A stretch of 34,004 bases of DNA from a virus. The notes under the pieces were generated by a model that worked only from the letters and a program-made list of their open reading frames with translations, was not told where the DNA came from and made no database searches. The position numbers were made by a program, and so were the translations under genes. Where the stretch lies: IMG/VR virus record IMGVR_UViG_3300010042_000198, positions 1 to 34,004 of that record, one strand, 5' to 3'. Positions 7,716 to 15,713 of this stretch are shown piece after piece. Numbering within the stretch: the stretch's first letter is position 1; the number at the start of each line of letters is the position of its first letter.

Positions 7716-8135
7716 ATGGCCGCCCAACGCGGAAAAGACATCCTGCTCAAGATCGGCGACGGCGAGGATCCGGAAGGGTTTGTGACCGTCGCCGGATTGC
7801 GCGCCCGGACCATTTCGCTGAACGCCCGCACCATCGACGCCACCGACGGCGACAGCGCCGGTCGCTGGCGAGAGCTGCTGGCCGGGGCGGGAGTGAAGAC
7901 CGCATCCGTGTCCGGCGCCGGCATCTTTCGCGACGCCGCCAGCGACGCCCTGATCCGCGAGGCCTTCTTCGCCCAGGCGCTGCGCAACTGGCGGCTGATC
8001 ATCCCCGACTTCGGCGCGCTGGAAGGGCCGTTCCTGGTCGCCGCGCTGGAGTACGCCGGCGAGCACGAGGGTGAGGCGACCTACGCCCTGACCCTGGCTT
8101 CGGCCGGGCAGATCGCCTTCGAGGCGGCGGCGTGA
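7716..8135 (+). CDS. Major tail tube protein, TP901-1 type (gp9-like)
   Basis: The 139-residue protein stacks to form the tail tube. It has the family opening MAAQRGKDILLKIGDGEDPEGFVTVAGLRARTISLNARTIDATDGDSAGRWRELL, typical of GTA gp9, then GVKTASVSGAGIFRDAASDALIREAF and GPFLVAALEYAGEHEGEATYALTLASAGQI. The ATG at 7716 gives this opening directly. GGAGC lies 8 bases upstream. The TGA overlaps the GTG start of the tail chaperone gene. Length agrees with the family. Confidence 0.92.
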   Translation: MAAQRGKDILLKIGDGEDPEGFVTVAGLRARTISLNARTIDATDGDSAGRWRELLAGAGVKTASVSGAGIFRDAASDALIREAFFAQALRNWRLIIPDFGALEGPFLVAALEYAGEHEGEATYALTLASAGQIAFEAAA

Positions 8136-8419
8136 CGGTCGCCAACGGCGCGCGTGGCGAGGTCGTCGTCACCCTCGGCGGCCGGCCGCGCCGGCTGTGC
8201 CTGACGCTTGGCGCGCTGGCCGAGCTGGAGACCGCCCTGGCCGTCGATGGCTGGGAGGCATTGGCCGGACGGCTGCGCGCATTGTCGGCGCGAGACTTGG
8301 CCGTGGTGCTGGCGGCGTTGCTGCGCGGCGGCGGCGATGCCGAGCCGGAGGTCGCCGCCATCGACTTCCGCGAGGCCGCCGAGGCGGTCGCCGCGGCCTT
8401 CTCGGCGGCGGTCGGATGA
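8132..8419 (+). CDS. GTA tail assembly chaperone (gp10-like)
   Basis: The 95-residue protein fits the GTA tail tube chaperone family: it starts TVANGARGEVVVTLGGRPRRLCLTLGALAELE and continues with a helical region VDGWEALAGRLRALSARDLAVVLAALLRGGG. These proteins bind the tape measure during tail assembly. The GTG at 8132 overlaps the stop of the tail tube gene (GTGA), and its own stop overlaps the next ATG (ATGA), so the three are coupled. Caudovirus tail chaperones are often made as a pair; here the second member is the adjacent small gene. Confidence 0.85.
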   Translation: MTVANGARGEVVVTLGGRPRRLCLTLGALAELETALAVDGWEALAGRLRALSARDLAVVLAALLRGGGDAEPEVAAIDFREAAEAVAAAFSAAVG

Positions 8420-8583
8420 CGCCCTGGCCGGCGCTGCTGCGGCTGGCCGCCACCCGCTTCGGCATCGCGCCGGCGGCCTTCTGGCGGCTGTCGCTGATGG
8501 AGTGGCGGGCGTTGACGGAGGAAGAGCCGGCGGGGCTGACCCGCAAGGGGTTCGATGCGCTGATGTCGGCCTGGCCGGATTGA
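8416..8583 (+). CDS. Small tail assembly chaperone (GTA gp10.1-like)
   Basis: The 55-residue protein has the pattern of the short phage tail assembly chaperone family found after gp10: PWPALLRLAATRFGIAPAAFWRLSLMEWRAL, ending with GLTRKGFDALMSAWPD. The motif F-W-R-L-S-x-x-E-W is characteristic. In siphophages the second chaperone is often produced by frameshifting; here it is a separate, overlapping gene (ATGA), as in other GTAs. It is easily missed because of its size. Confidence 0.85.
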   Translation: MTPWPALLRLAATRFGIAPAAFWRLSLMEWRALTEEEPAGLTRKGFDALMSAWPD

Positions 8584-8606
8584 GCCGCATCCAACCATCC
8601 AACGCC

Positions 8607-8718
8607 GTCATCCTGGGCCTTGTGCCCAGGACCCCTCGTTCAGCTTTCACGTGAAAGCGTGAGTTTGTTCCGCACCTGCCACCGAGAAAGGGGTCCTCGC
8701 CACAAGGGCGAGGATGAC
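8607..8718. repeat. Long inverted repeat between chaperone and tape measure genes
   Basis: A 29-bp imperfect inverted repeat (8607-8635 and 8690-8718) brackets the spacer; the arms start GTCATCCTGGGCC and end GGCGAGGATGAC. Each arm can also fold on itself (CCTGGGC with GCCCAGG; CCTCGCC with GGGCGAGG). In the middle lies a perfect 16-bp palindrome, GCTTTCACGTGAAAGC (8643-8658). Arms of this wording recur in Caulobacterales intergenic spaces, so this is probably a dispersed palindromic element rather than a GTA-specific site. Confidence 0.85.
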
Positions 8719-8737
8719 GAAGCTAAAGGAGAAATCC

Positions 8738-9274
8738 ATGAGCGCTTTCGACGACGACGCCGGCCTGACCGGCATTCCTCGCCAGGCCGGAGAGGCCGCG
8801 GCCGCCCTGGAGGCGCTGCGGGAGCCGGCGGCGCGGGCGGCTTCGGCGATCGACGACGCCTTTTCGCGGGCCGGCGTGAGCCTGACCCGTTCGCTGGCGC
8901 GAGCGGCGGCGGACGGAAAGCTGTCGCTGGACGAGCTGGCCCAGGCGGTGCTGGCGGCGGTCAACGCCGCGGCGGCCGCGGGCAAGGGTGGCGGCGGTCT
9001 GGCCGAAGCCCTGACCGCCATGTTCGCCGGCAGCTTCGGCGGCGCCCGGGCCAACGGCGGCCCCGTGACCGGCGGCCAGGCCTATCTGGTCGGCGAGCGC
9101 GGCCCCGAAGTCTTCCGCCCGGCCGGGGCCGGGAGCATCGAGAGCCCCTCCGGCGGCATGACCGTCAACGTCACCGTCCAGGGCGAGCGCGGGGCCGTCG
9201 GCCTGGTCCGCTCCGAAGCCCAGATCGCCCAGGCCCTGGCCCGCGCCGTCAGCCTCGGGGCGCGGCGTCTGTAG
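8738..9274 (+). CDS. Short tail tape measure protein (gp11-like)
   Basis: The 178-residue protein is alanine-rich and largely helical (QAGEAAAALEALREPAARAASAIDDAF, LSLDELAQAVLAAVNAAAAAGKGGGGLAEALTAMFAG). It ends with the conserved RANGGPVTGGQAYLVGERGPEVFRPAGAGSIE and MTVNVTVQG, the C-terminal signature of GTA and small siphophage tape measures. Its short length agrees with the very short tails of GTAs. The ATG at 8738 is chosen because AAGGAGA precedes it by 7 bases. The closing residues QALARAVSLGARRL are also typical. Confidence 0.9.
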   Translation: MSAFDDDAGLTGIPRQAGEAAAALEALREPAARAASAIDDAFSRAGVSLTRSLARAAADGKLSLDELAQAVLAAVNAAAAAGKGGGGLAEALTAMFAGSFGGARANGGPVTGGQAYLVGERGPEVFRPAGAGSIESPSGGMTVNVTVQGERGAVGLVRSEAQIAQALARAVSLGARRL

Positions 9275-9281
9275 CGACGCG

Positions 9282-9312
9282 TTGACAGATTCTCCCAGCC
9301 GTCTAGCGTGAC
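9282..9312 (+). promoter_or_regulatory. Candidate promoter of the DUF4190 gene
   Basis: A perfect TTGACA lies at 9282-9287, just after the tape measure stop. A TCTAGCGT-like box follows 12-16 bases later, resembling the loose GCTANAWC -10 element described for Caulobacter housekeeping promoters. It would give the inserted DUF4190 gene transcription independent of the GTA operon. The -10 match is weak. Confidence 0.45.
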
Positions 9313-9335
9313 CCATTGGATTCTGGGGGAATTTC

Positions 9336-9629
9336 ATGTCTGAACTCGATACCGGGCCGCAGCCCTCGAACGGTCTGGCGATCACCTCGCTGGTGCTGGG
9401 CGTCGTCTCGCTTCTCATCGTCTGGATCCCGATCATCGGACTGATCGGCACCCTGCTGGCGCTGGGCGGGCTGGTGACCGGCATTCTCGCCATCCAGCGG
9501 CCGGGCGGTCGCGGCCTCGCCATCGGCGGCATCGTCACCTCGGCGATCTCCATCGTGCTGACGGTGCTGGGCTTCCTGGCGCTGGGCGCCCTGATCGGCC
9601 TCGGCGCGGCGGCCAACGCCGCCGGCTGA
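9336..9629 (+). CDS. DUF4190 membrane protein (passenger gene in the GTA cluster)
   Basis: The 97-residue protein shows the DUF4190 pattern: NGLAITSLVLGVVSLLIVWIPIIGLIGTLLALGGLVTGILAIQRPGGRGLAIGGIVTSAISIVLTVLGFLALGALIGLG. There are two to three membrane segments with a GxGLAIxG repeat joining them. Its function is unknown; such small proteins are common host membrane proteins and are not part of GTA particles. The gene sits between tape measure and gp12-type genes with its own candidate promoter and a clear intrinsic terminator, the layout called a moron in phage genomes. Confidence 0.85.
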   Translation: MSELDTGPQPSNGLAITSLVLGVVSLLIVWIPIIGLIGTLLALGGLVTGILAIQRPGGRGLAIGGIVTSAISIVLTVLGFLALGALIGLGAAANAAG

Positions 9630-9671
9630 CGACCGGAGGCTCACCGCCTCCATCACCTCACATCAAGACGG

Positions 9672-9704
9672 AACGGCCCGCCCTCGCGCGGGCCGTTTTC
9701 GTTT
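9672..9704 (+). terminator. Intrinsic terminator after the DUF4190 gene
   Basis: A perfect 10-bp GC-rich stem (AACGGCCCGC, 9672-9681, with GCGGGCCGTT, 9688-9697) with a 6-base loop is followed by TTTTCGTTT. This is a textbook rho-independent terminator on the + strand, 12 bases before the next GTA gene. It would be expected to cut expression of gp12-gp15 unless transcripts read through. Confidence 0.9.
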
Positions 9705-9715
9705 GGGAGCTCGCC

Positions 9716-10327
9716 ATGTCCTTCCACGAGGTCCGCCTGCCGGCGCGCCTGGCCTTCGGCTCGACCGGCGGCGTCGAGCGTCGCACCGAGATCGTCACCC
9801 TGGGCTCCGGGTTCGAGCGCCGCTCCACGCCCTGGGCGCAGGGGCGGCGGCGTTACCTGATCGGGGCCGGGGTGCGGTCGCTGGACGACGCGGCGGCGCT
9901 GGTCGCCTTCTTCGAGGCCCGACGCGGGCGGCTGTACGGGTTCCGGTTCAAGGACTTCGCCGACTTCAAGTCCTGCGCGCCGTCGACGATGATTTCGCCG
10001 ACAGATCAAGTGCTTGGCGCCGGAACCGGAGAGATTGATTCATTCCAGCTGGCGAAGGCCTACGGCGATCTTGTCCGACCGATCCGCAAGCCTGTCGCCG
10101 GCTCCGTGCGGATCGCGGTCGATGGCGTCGAGACCATGGCGTTCACCGTCGATCTCGCCGCGGGCATCGTGACCCTGGCCGATCCGCCGCCGAATGGCGC
10201 GATGGTGACGGCGGGGTTCGCCTTCGACACCCCGGTCCGGTTCGACGCCGACCGCATTGACGTCACCCTCGAAGGCTTCGACGCCGGGCGGGTGGTGGCG
10301 ACGCCGCTGATCGAGATCCGGACCTAA
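9716..10327 (+). CDS. Baseplate hub-type protein, DUF2460 (gp12-like)
   Basis: The 203-residue protein belongs to the DUF2460 family, which forms part of the tail tip: it starts SFHEVRLPARLAFGSTGGVERRTEIVTLGSGFERRSTPWAQGRRRY and continues DDAAALVAFFEARRGRLYGFRFKDFADFKS, both highly characteristic. The remainder is a beta-rich domain ending FDADRIDVTLEGFDAGRVVATPLIEIR. The ATG at 9716 matches the family start. It is separated from the tape measure gene only by the DUF4190 insertion. Length is normal. Confidence 0.94.
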   Translation: MSFHEVRLPARLAFGSTGGVERRTEIVTLGSGFERRSTPWAQGRRRYLIGAGVRSLDDAAALVAFFEARRGRLYGFRFKDFADFKSCAPSTMISPTDQVLGAGTGEIDSFQLAKAYGDLVRPIRKPVAGSVRIAVDGVETMAFTVDLAAGIVTLADPPPNGAMVTAGFAFDTPVRFDADRIDVTLEGFDAGRVVATPLIEIRT

Positions 10328-10330
10328 GAC

Positions 10331-10990
10331 ATGCGCACAGTCCCCACCGCCCTGGCGGCCCGGATCGAGTCCGGCGCCGCGACGCTCTGCCATGTCTGGC
10401 TGCTGACCCGCGCCGACGGCGAGCGGTCCGGTTTCACCGACCATGATCGCGACCTCGTCCATGACGGCGTCGTCTGTTCCGCCGCCAGCGGCTGGACGGC
10501 GGGGGCGGTCGAGGGCGCGCTCGGCTTCGCGGCGGGCAGCGCCTCCGCCGCCGGCGCGCTCGACAGCGAAGCCCTGACGCCGGCTGACCTGGACGCCGGC
10601 CTCTATGACGGCGCGGCGCTCGAATGCCGGCGCGTCGACTGGAGCGAGCCGACGCTGTTCGTGTCGCTGTGGACCGGCCGTCTCGCCCGGCTCAAACGCG
10701 AGGGCGAGGCCTTCACCGCCGAGATCGAGGGACCGCTGGCGCTGCTGGATCGAACGGCGGGGCGGACTTACGGCCGTCTCTGCGACGCCAATCTCGGCGA
10801 TGGACGCTGTGGTGTTGCTTCGGATCATCCCGCTTTCGCGCAGGGCTGCGACAAGCGTTTCACCAGCTGTTCAAGTCGGTTCGACAACACTCTGAATTTC
10901 CGGGGCTTTCCGGCCATTCCCGGAGACGATTTCCTGACCATTCATCCGGGCAGGGGCGGCCGCCATGACGGCCGCAGCCGCCGTGGATAG
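10331..10990 (+). CDS. Baseplate protein, DUF2163 (gp13-like), apparently internally shortened
   Basis: The 219-residue protein matches GTA gp13 in its first part (AARIESGAATLCHVWLLTRADGERSGFTDHDRDL, and the segment LKREGEAFTAEIEGPLALLDRTAGRTYGRLCDANLGDGRCGV) and in its C-terminal cysteine motif (GCDKRFTSCSSRFDNTLNFRGFPAIPGDDF). Family members normally have roughly 70-80 more residues between the RCGV and GCDKRF blocks; here only about a dozen bridge them. The frame stays open across the join. The deletion may destroy function, or this may be a short natural variant. The last 26 bases overlap the start of the gp14-type gene. Confidence 0.85.
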   Translation: MRTVPTALAARIESGAATLCHVWLLTRADGERSGFTDHDRDLVHDGVVCSAASGWTAGAVEGALGFAAGSASAAGALDSEALTPADLDAGLYDGAALECRRVDWSEPTLFVSLWTGRLARLKREGEAFTAEIEGPLALLDRTAGRTYGRLCDANLGDGRCGVASDHPAFAQGCDKRFTSCSSRFDNTLNFRGFPAIPGDDFLTIHPGRGGRHDGRSRRG

Positions 10991-11432
10991 GGCCGCTGTC
11001 GTCGCCGCCGCGCGCGGGTGGATCGGCACCCCCTACCGTCATCAGGCCAGTCTCAAGGGCGTCGGCTGCGACTGCCTGGGCCTGGTGCGCGGCGTCTGGC
11101 GCGAACTGCACGGCGACGAGCCCGAGGCGCCGCCGCCTTACCGTCCCGACTGGGCCGAGACCGGCGCGGCGGAGACGCTGCTGGCGGCGGCGGACCGGCA
11201 TCTGGTTTCGGTCCCGCCGACCGCCTTCCGACCCGGTGACGTGCTGCTGTTCCGCATGAGCGCCGAGGCCTGCATCAAGCACTGCGCCATCGTCTCCGCC
11301 GTTCAGGCCGGCGACCCGGAGCCGCGCATCGTCCACGCCTACTGGGGCAGGGCGGTGGTGGAGAGCTGGCTCGGACCCTGGTGGCGGCGCCGGCTGGCGG
11401 CCGCCTTCGCCTTTCCTTTCGTGAGCGACTGA
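10965..11432 (+). CDS. NlpC/P60-type cell wall hydrolase of the tail (gp14-like)
   Basis: The 155-residue protein is a tail-tip peptidase that cuts peptidoglycan cross-links so DNA can enter a recipient. Motifs are clear: AARGWIGTPYRHQASLKGVGCDCLGLVRG with the nucleophile cysteine in GCDCLG (about residues 30-35), the histidine in CIKHCAIV (about 104), and the later polar residue in VHAYWGRAVVESW. This is the family arrangement, and the key residues are present. It overlaps the gp13-type gene by 26 bases and precedes gp15 by 4 bases. Confidence 0.94.
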   Translation: MTAAAAVDRAAVVAAARGWIGTPYRHQASLKGVGCDCLGLVRGVWRELHGDEPEAPPPYRPDWAETGAAETLLAAADRHLVSVPPTAFRPGDVLLFRMSAEACIKHCAIVSAVQAGDPEPRIVHAYWGRAVVESWLGPWWRRRLAAAFAFPFVSD

Positions 11433-11436
11433 CACC

Positions 11437-12879
11437 ATGGCCCAGGTCATCCTCTCCTCCGTCGGCGGCGCCATCGGCGGACCCGCCGGCGCCATGATCG
11501 GCGCCGCGCTGGGCAGCATGGTCGACGCCGCCGCCATCAACGCCCTGACCCCGCCGCGACCGATCGGCCCGCGCATCCGCGAGCTCTCCCTGATGTCCAC
11601 CGCCGAGGGCGCGCCGATGGCGGCGGCCTTCGGGCGGGTGCGGGTCGGCGGACAGATGATCTGGGCCGCCCGCTTCCGCGAACGCCGCGTCGAGGGACGC
11701 GTCGGCGGCGGCAAGGGCGGGCCGCGCACGGTCGACTACCGCTACAGCCTGTCGTTCGCCGTCGCGCTCTGCGAGGGGCCGATCGACGGCATCGGCCGGA
11801 TCTGGGCCGACGGTCGGCCGATGGACGTCGCCGGCGTCACCCTGCGCCTGCATCGCGGGACCGAGGATCAGGCGCCCGATCCGCTGATCGAGGCGATCGA
11901 GGGCGCGGCGCCGGCCTATCGCGGCTGCGCCTATCTGGTGTTCGAGGATCTGCCGCTGGAGGCCTGGGGCGACCGGCCGCCGCAGCTGTCGGTCGAGGTG
12001 TTCCGCCGTCCGCGCGGGGCGCGGACGGCGCTGGAGGACAAGCTAAAGGGGGTCTGCCTGATCCCCGGCGCCGGCGAGTTCGCGCTGGCCACGGACATCG
12101 TCCGCCGCCGCGACGGCCTGACCCGGACCGCGACCGAAAACCTCAACAACGTCGAGGGTCGCGCCGACCTGCTGGTGTCGCTGGACCAGCTGCAGGCGCA
12201 GCTTCCGAACCTGGAAGAGGTGACCCTGGTCGTCGCCTGGTTCGGAACCAGCCTCGACGCCGGGACCTGCGAGATCCGGCCAGGCGTGGAACATGCGGTC
12301 AAGGCGACCGCGCCGTTCGCCTGGCGCGCCGGCGGCGTCGGCCGGGTCGGCGCGCATCTGGTCAGCGCCGCCGACGGCGGCCCGGCCTATGGCGGCACGC
12401 CTGCCGACCAGTCGGTGCTGCAGGCGATCGCCGAGCTGAAGCGGCGCGGGCTGAAGGTGACGCTGTATCCCTTCATCCTGATGGACTGCGACGGCTATCC
12501 GTGGCGCGGCCGTATCTCCGGCGAGGCGGCGGACGTGGAGGGCTTTTTCGGCGCCTATGGCCCGGAGGACATCACCGTTCACGACGGCCGCATCGACCAT
12601 GACGGCCCGAGCGGCGATTGGGGCCTGCGCCGAATGGTGCTGCACCACGCCCGGCTCGCGGCGCTGGCCGGGGGCGTGGACGGATTCCTGATCGGCTCGG
12701 AGCTGCGCGGCCTGACCACGATCCGGGACGGGGAGGGCGGCTATCCCGCCGTCGTCGCCCTGCGCGATCTCGCCGCCGACTGTCGGGCCGTGCTCGGCGC
12801 GGAGACGGCGATCGGCTACGCGGCCGACTGGTCCGAACAATTCGACGTTAGCGAACCGCCCGTGGTAATCTGCCGTTGA
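11437..12879 (+). pseudogene. GTA gp15 host-contact protein, 5' fragment (interrupted by the element)
   Basis: The gene codes for the large central fibre or host-specificity protein of the GTA tail. The fragment has the usual glycine-rich opening (QVILSSVGGAIGGPAGAMIGAALGSMVDAAAINALTPPRP), the segment ELSLMSTAEGAPMAAAFGRVRVGGQMIWA, and the first half of the GTA TIM-barrel-like domain (about residues 270-465), including LKVTLYPFILMDCDGYPWRGRI and ADWSE. True gp15 sequence stops at codon 466, where the element begins; the following 14 residues (QFDVSEPPVVICR region) are element-encoded and end at a TGA. The rest of the gene resumes at 31682 in the matching frame. The truncated product lacks roughly 770 residues and is presumably inactive. 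Confidence 0.95.
12812..12851. other. attL, left junction of the integrated element
   Basis: GTA gp15 sequence runs to GACTGGTC (TC at 12832-12833) and element sequence follows. The 18 bases after TC (12834-12851) are the right half of the inferred attP; their reverse complement, CTAACGTCGAATTGTTCG, matches the left attP half next to attR at 12 of 18 positions, with both ends best conserved. The shared block between attL and attR is only GTC, typical of serine-integrase crossover sites. Confidence 0.85.
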
Positions 12880-12889
12880 AAGGACTTCT

Positions 12890-14662
12890 ATGACGCAAGC
12901 CTATGTATATGCGAGGTTTTCCACGCCGGGCCAAGAGCTTGGAAACTCGCTGGAACGGCAACTTGAGCTTTGCCAAAACTACTGTGACAGGACAGGACTA
13001 ACCATCGTCGAGACGCTCACCGATCGAGGGCGTTCGGCGTGGAAAGGCGACCATCTTCGGATAGGCCACCTCGGGAAACTGGCCAATCGCATACATGCTG
13101 GCATCATCGCCCCCGGCTCCACCATCGTGGTCGAACAGCTTGATCGCTTGTCGCGTCTCGATCCGATCGACGCGTTCCAGTGGATGATCGCGATCACCAA
13201 TCGAGGCGTTGCGATCGCCACGGTCGAAGGACCTCAGGTCTGGACGCGCGAGTCGCTTCGCGGCGATCAGGCACTGATCCAGATCATGTCGATCCTGATG
13301 GGAGCCACTGTCGCTCACGGCCACTCGAAGAGAAAGTCGGGCTTCAATCTCGACAACTGGGAACGGCGAATTGGCCGGGCGAGAAATCTTGAGATTATCT
13401 CCCGCCGCGTTCCGGCTTGGCTGTCGGTCGTGGATAAGCGTTGGTCGCTCAACGCCGGTAAGGTCTCGATCGTTCGCGAGGTCTACCAATGGTCGGCAGA
13501 GGGCCAGGGTAATCGTCAGATAGCGGGCCGTCTGAATGCCCGAGGCGAGCCGAGCTTTGGTGGACGTGGCGCGCTCTGGACGGACAAGTATATCGGTCTG
13601 CTGCTGGCCAGCCCTGCCGTCGAAGGCGACTACATTCCGAGGGCTAGCGTCAACGCGCCGTCCGATAAGATCGTCGGGTACTTTCCTCGGATCGTCGATG
13701 CCGAGTTGGTCGCGCAAGCCCGAGCGGCATCGATTCAGCGGCGTGGCACTGGGGGCCGATATCGGCATCGGGGAACCAACCTCTTCGCGCAATCGGTCTA
13801 CTGCCAAGGATGCGGGGGCCCTATGACCCTCCGCCCGCGACAGGCGGACCGGTTGAGTCCGAAAAGCTCATTGCGGAAGGGTCTTTGGCAATGTCGCGCT
13901 GCGATGCAAAAGCGCGGGTGCGACAGGCGCCAGATGTATGCTTATGCGCCCTTAGAAAATGCCGCGCTCGACGTGATCCTTCATCTTGTGATGGACGATA
14001 CGCACTTCGCCAAAAACCACGACGCCAACCGGCTGGCCAACGACGTGGCCGATTTGGCGAAACGCCGCGCAGACCTTCGCCTGAAACAGGAGCGGGGCGT
14101 CTCGCGGTTGCTAGATCACGACGAACCGCCGCCCGAGATCGAAGAGGCCTTGGCGCGCATCCGTTATGAGATCGCGGAGATCGACCGGCAGTCCGCAATT
14201 GCCAACGACGCGCTGGCCAAGGCGCGTGGGGAGGTTGACCCCGTCGAGCATGTTCGTCGGGTTCGGGAAGTGCGCGCCATGATCGACACGCAGGATGAAC
14301 TGGTCCGTGAGGAAGCCCGCCGCAAGATTACGACCGCGATGCAAGGGATGGGCGTGCAGGTGATCTGCGGCATCGACCATTCGACGCGAGAGCGGCGGAT
14401 CATGTTGAGGATACCGGTTGCGAACCTGACCTATATCTTCGACGCAGCGGGTAACCTGCTGAGCGGGATTGCTCCCGAACAGGTCGAAGCCGACGTGCCT
14501 GATGCGGTGGAGAATAGGCGGAGGGCGGACTACGTTCGGCGACGTGCTGATGCGGCTCAGCCAGACCGCCCGTTCGAAGGACTGACCTGGAGAAGCGAGG
14601 GCGAACAGATCAACCTCGATCCCGCTGAGGTGTTGGCCGCGCACAAGCTGGTTGCCGCCTAA
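12890..14662 (+). CDS. Large serine recombinase, probable integrase of the element
   Basis: The 590-residue protein has the three parts of a large serine integrase. The N-terminal resolvase domain holds the nucleophile serine in YARFSTPGQE (Ser-11) and the active-site helix LDRLSR (about residues 84-89). The recombinase domain follows (about 160-290, with IVREVYQWSAEGQGNRQIAGRLNARG and GRGALWTDKYIGLLLASPAVEGDY). A zinc ribbon has CQGCGG near 306 and further cysteines about 40 residues on. A charged coiled-coil stretch (about 375-445) comes next. It starts 56 bp inside attL with AAAGGA before the ATG, the standard place for such an integrase. It should join attP to attB in gp15 and, with a directionality factor, reverse this. 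Confidence 0.95.
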   Translation: MTQAYVYARFSTPGQELGNSLERQLELCQNYCDRTGLTIVETLTDRGRSAWKGDHLRIGHLGKLANRIHAGIIAPGSTIVVEQLDRLSRLDPIDAFQWMIAITNRGVAIATVEGPQVWTRESLRGDQALIQIMSILMGATVAHGHSKRKSGFNLDNWERRIGRARNLEIISRRVPAWLSVVDKRWSLNAGKVSIVREVYQWSAEGQGNRQIAGRLNARGEPSFGGRGALWTDKYIGLLLASPAVEGDYIPRASVNAPSDKIVGYFPRIVDAELVAQARAASIQRRGTGGRYRHRGTNLFAQSVYCQGCGGPMTLRPRQADRLSPKSSLRKGLWQCRAAMQKRGCDRRQMYAYAPLENAALDVILHLVMDDTHFAKNHDANRLANDVADLAKRRADLRLKQERGVSRLLDHDEPPPEIEEALARIRYEIAEIDRQSAIANDALAKARGEVDPVEHVRRVREVRAMIDTQDELVREEARRKITTAMQGMGVQVICGIDHSTRERRIMLRIPVANLTYIFDAAGNLLSGIAPEQVEADVPDAVENRRRADYVRRRADAAQPDRPFEGLTWRSEGEQINLDPAEVLAAHKLVAA

Positions 14663-14693
14663 GGCGGGTGTTCTCGACGGCCTTCAGCCCCAG

Positions 14694-15277
14694 ATGAGCT
14701 TCACGAGCACGGCGTCGCGGCCATCGACGCGGACCTTCAATCGCGATCCCGAAACGGACCATCGAGGAGTTCGGATCGCCTGGGCAGCGAAGGGTTCGAA
14801 CGACCCCGACTGGACCGTGGGCGTCAAAATGGCCCGCTTGCGCAACGGCGGCTTCATCATCCTCGACGTGGTTCGATTCCGTGGTGGCCCTGAGGAGGTG
14901 CGGGAAAGGATCGTCCAGACTGCCATCAACGATGGCCATCACGTCACGATTTCGCTCCCCCAGGACCCCGGCGCGGCGGGCAGTACGTGGTCAACGACCT
15001 GACGCGTGCCCTCGCTGGATATGCAGTCTCGGCTAGCCCGGAAAGCGGCGACAAGTTCACCCGAGCGACGCCATTCGCGGCCTAGGTCAATGCGGGAAAT
15101 ATCCAGATCGTCAGCGGCGACTACGTGCGCGCCTACATGGATGAGTTGGAGCTATTTCCGGTTGGCCGGAAGGACGATCAGGTCGATGCCAGTAGCCGGG
15201 CCTTCAGTCAGCTAATCGATCCGCCGATGACCTACCGCCGTCCCACCTGGGGATCGAGCGGCCATATGCGCCGCTGA
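14694..15277 (+). pseudogene. Phage terminase large subunit, C-terminal nuclease remnant
   Basis: The remnant reads HRGVRIAWAAKGSNDPDWTVGVKMARL, then FIILDVVRFRGGPEEVRERIV and VTISLPQDPGAAG, the nuclease core of phage terminases. A one-base deletion near 14980 shifts the frame to QYVVNDLTRALAGYAVSASPESGDKFTRATPFAA. An in-frame TAG at 15083-15085 then replaces a probable CAG (Gln). The sequence continues to YMDELELFPVGRKDDQVDASSRAF, with the typical D-D-Q-x-D-A metal-site motif, and ends at 15277. The ATPase half is missing. This shows the element descends from, or picked up part of, a tailed phage. The gene follows the integrase directly and cannot make a working enzyme. Confidence 0.88.
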
Positions 15278-15474
15278 CCCGATTCGGAGCATGAAAGCGG
15301 AACATCCCGCGATCATCTCTGGCATCGTCGGCAATCGTCGCAATCCCTTGTGTCGTAAGGAATCTCGACGAACATACCCGGAACTCCACAGTTGAATTGA
15401 GGGAGCGACGGTGAGCCCCCTTGTGGATAAGTGCAAAGCGCGTCAGCGATTAAGGGGCGTACCCGGACATATCG

Positions 15475-15699
15475 ATGACCTATCAGCCCCGAAACAAAGA
15501 CGCGTTCTTCGCTGCCCTCGGACCAAGCAAGGTTCGAGAGGGCCTGTGCAATGGCGAGTTCTCTGGCCCGACTAAGGCGAGTGCTGAACTCTGGTTGCGA
15601 GAGCACAGCCAAGGCGTGGTTCGATTTTGGACGAGAGCGGGAGTGCTTGTCGCGCTGGCTGCCGTGATTGCAACGGTAGCTGTGGCCGTCATTTTCTGA
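15475..15699 (+). CDS. Small tail-anchored membrane protein, paralogue of the gene at 19519
   Basis: The 74-residue protein starts MTYQPRNKDAFFAALGPSKV and ends in one hydrophobic segment (about residues 53-73, RAGVLVALAAVIATVAVAVIF). It aligns over most of its length with the product of 19519-19764: both have MTYxPxNxxxFF, GPxxV, NGExxG and a WL pair before the membrane segment. I do not recognise the family. A cytosolic N-terminal domain with a C-terminal anchor is likely. It is followed after 14 bases by the gene for the SSB-tailed protein, so the two may be co-transcribed. Confidence 0.75.
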   Translation: MTYQPRNKDAFFAALGPSKVREGLCNGEFSGPTKASAELWLREHSQGVVRFWTRAGVLVALAAVIATVAVAVIF

Positions 15700-15713
15700 G
15701 CGAAAGCCGAACC

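Noticed and set aside
12835-12836. GA as the crossover dinucleotide of the integrase
   Set aside because: GA is also shared by attL and attR and also restores gp15, but the attP arms are then 11 and 17 bp from the centre. With TC (12832-12833) the arms are exactly symmetrical.
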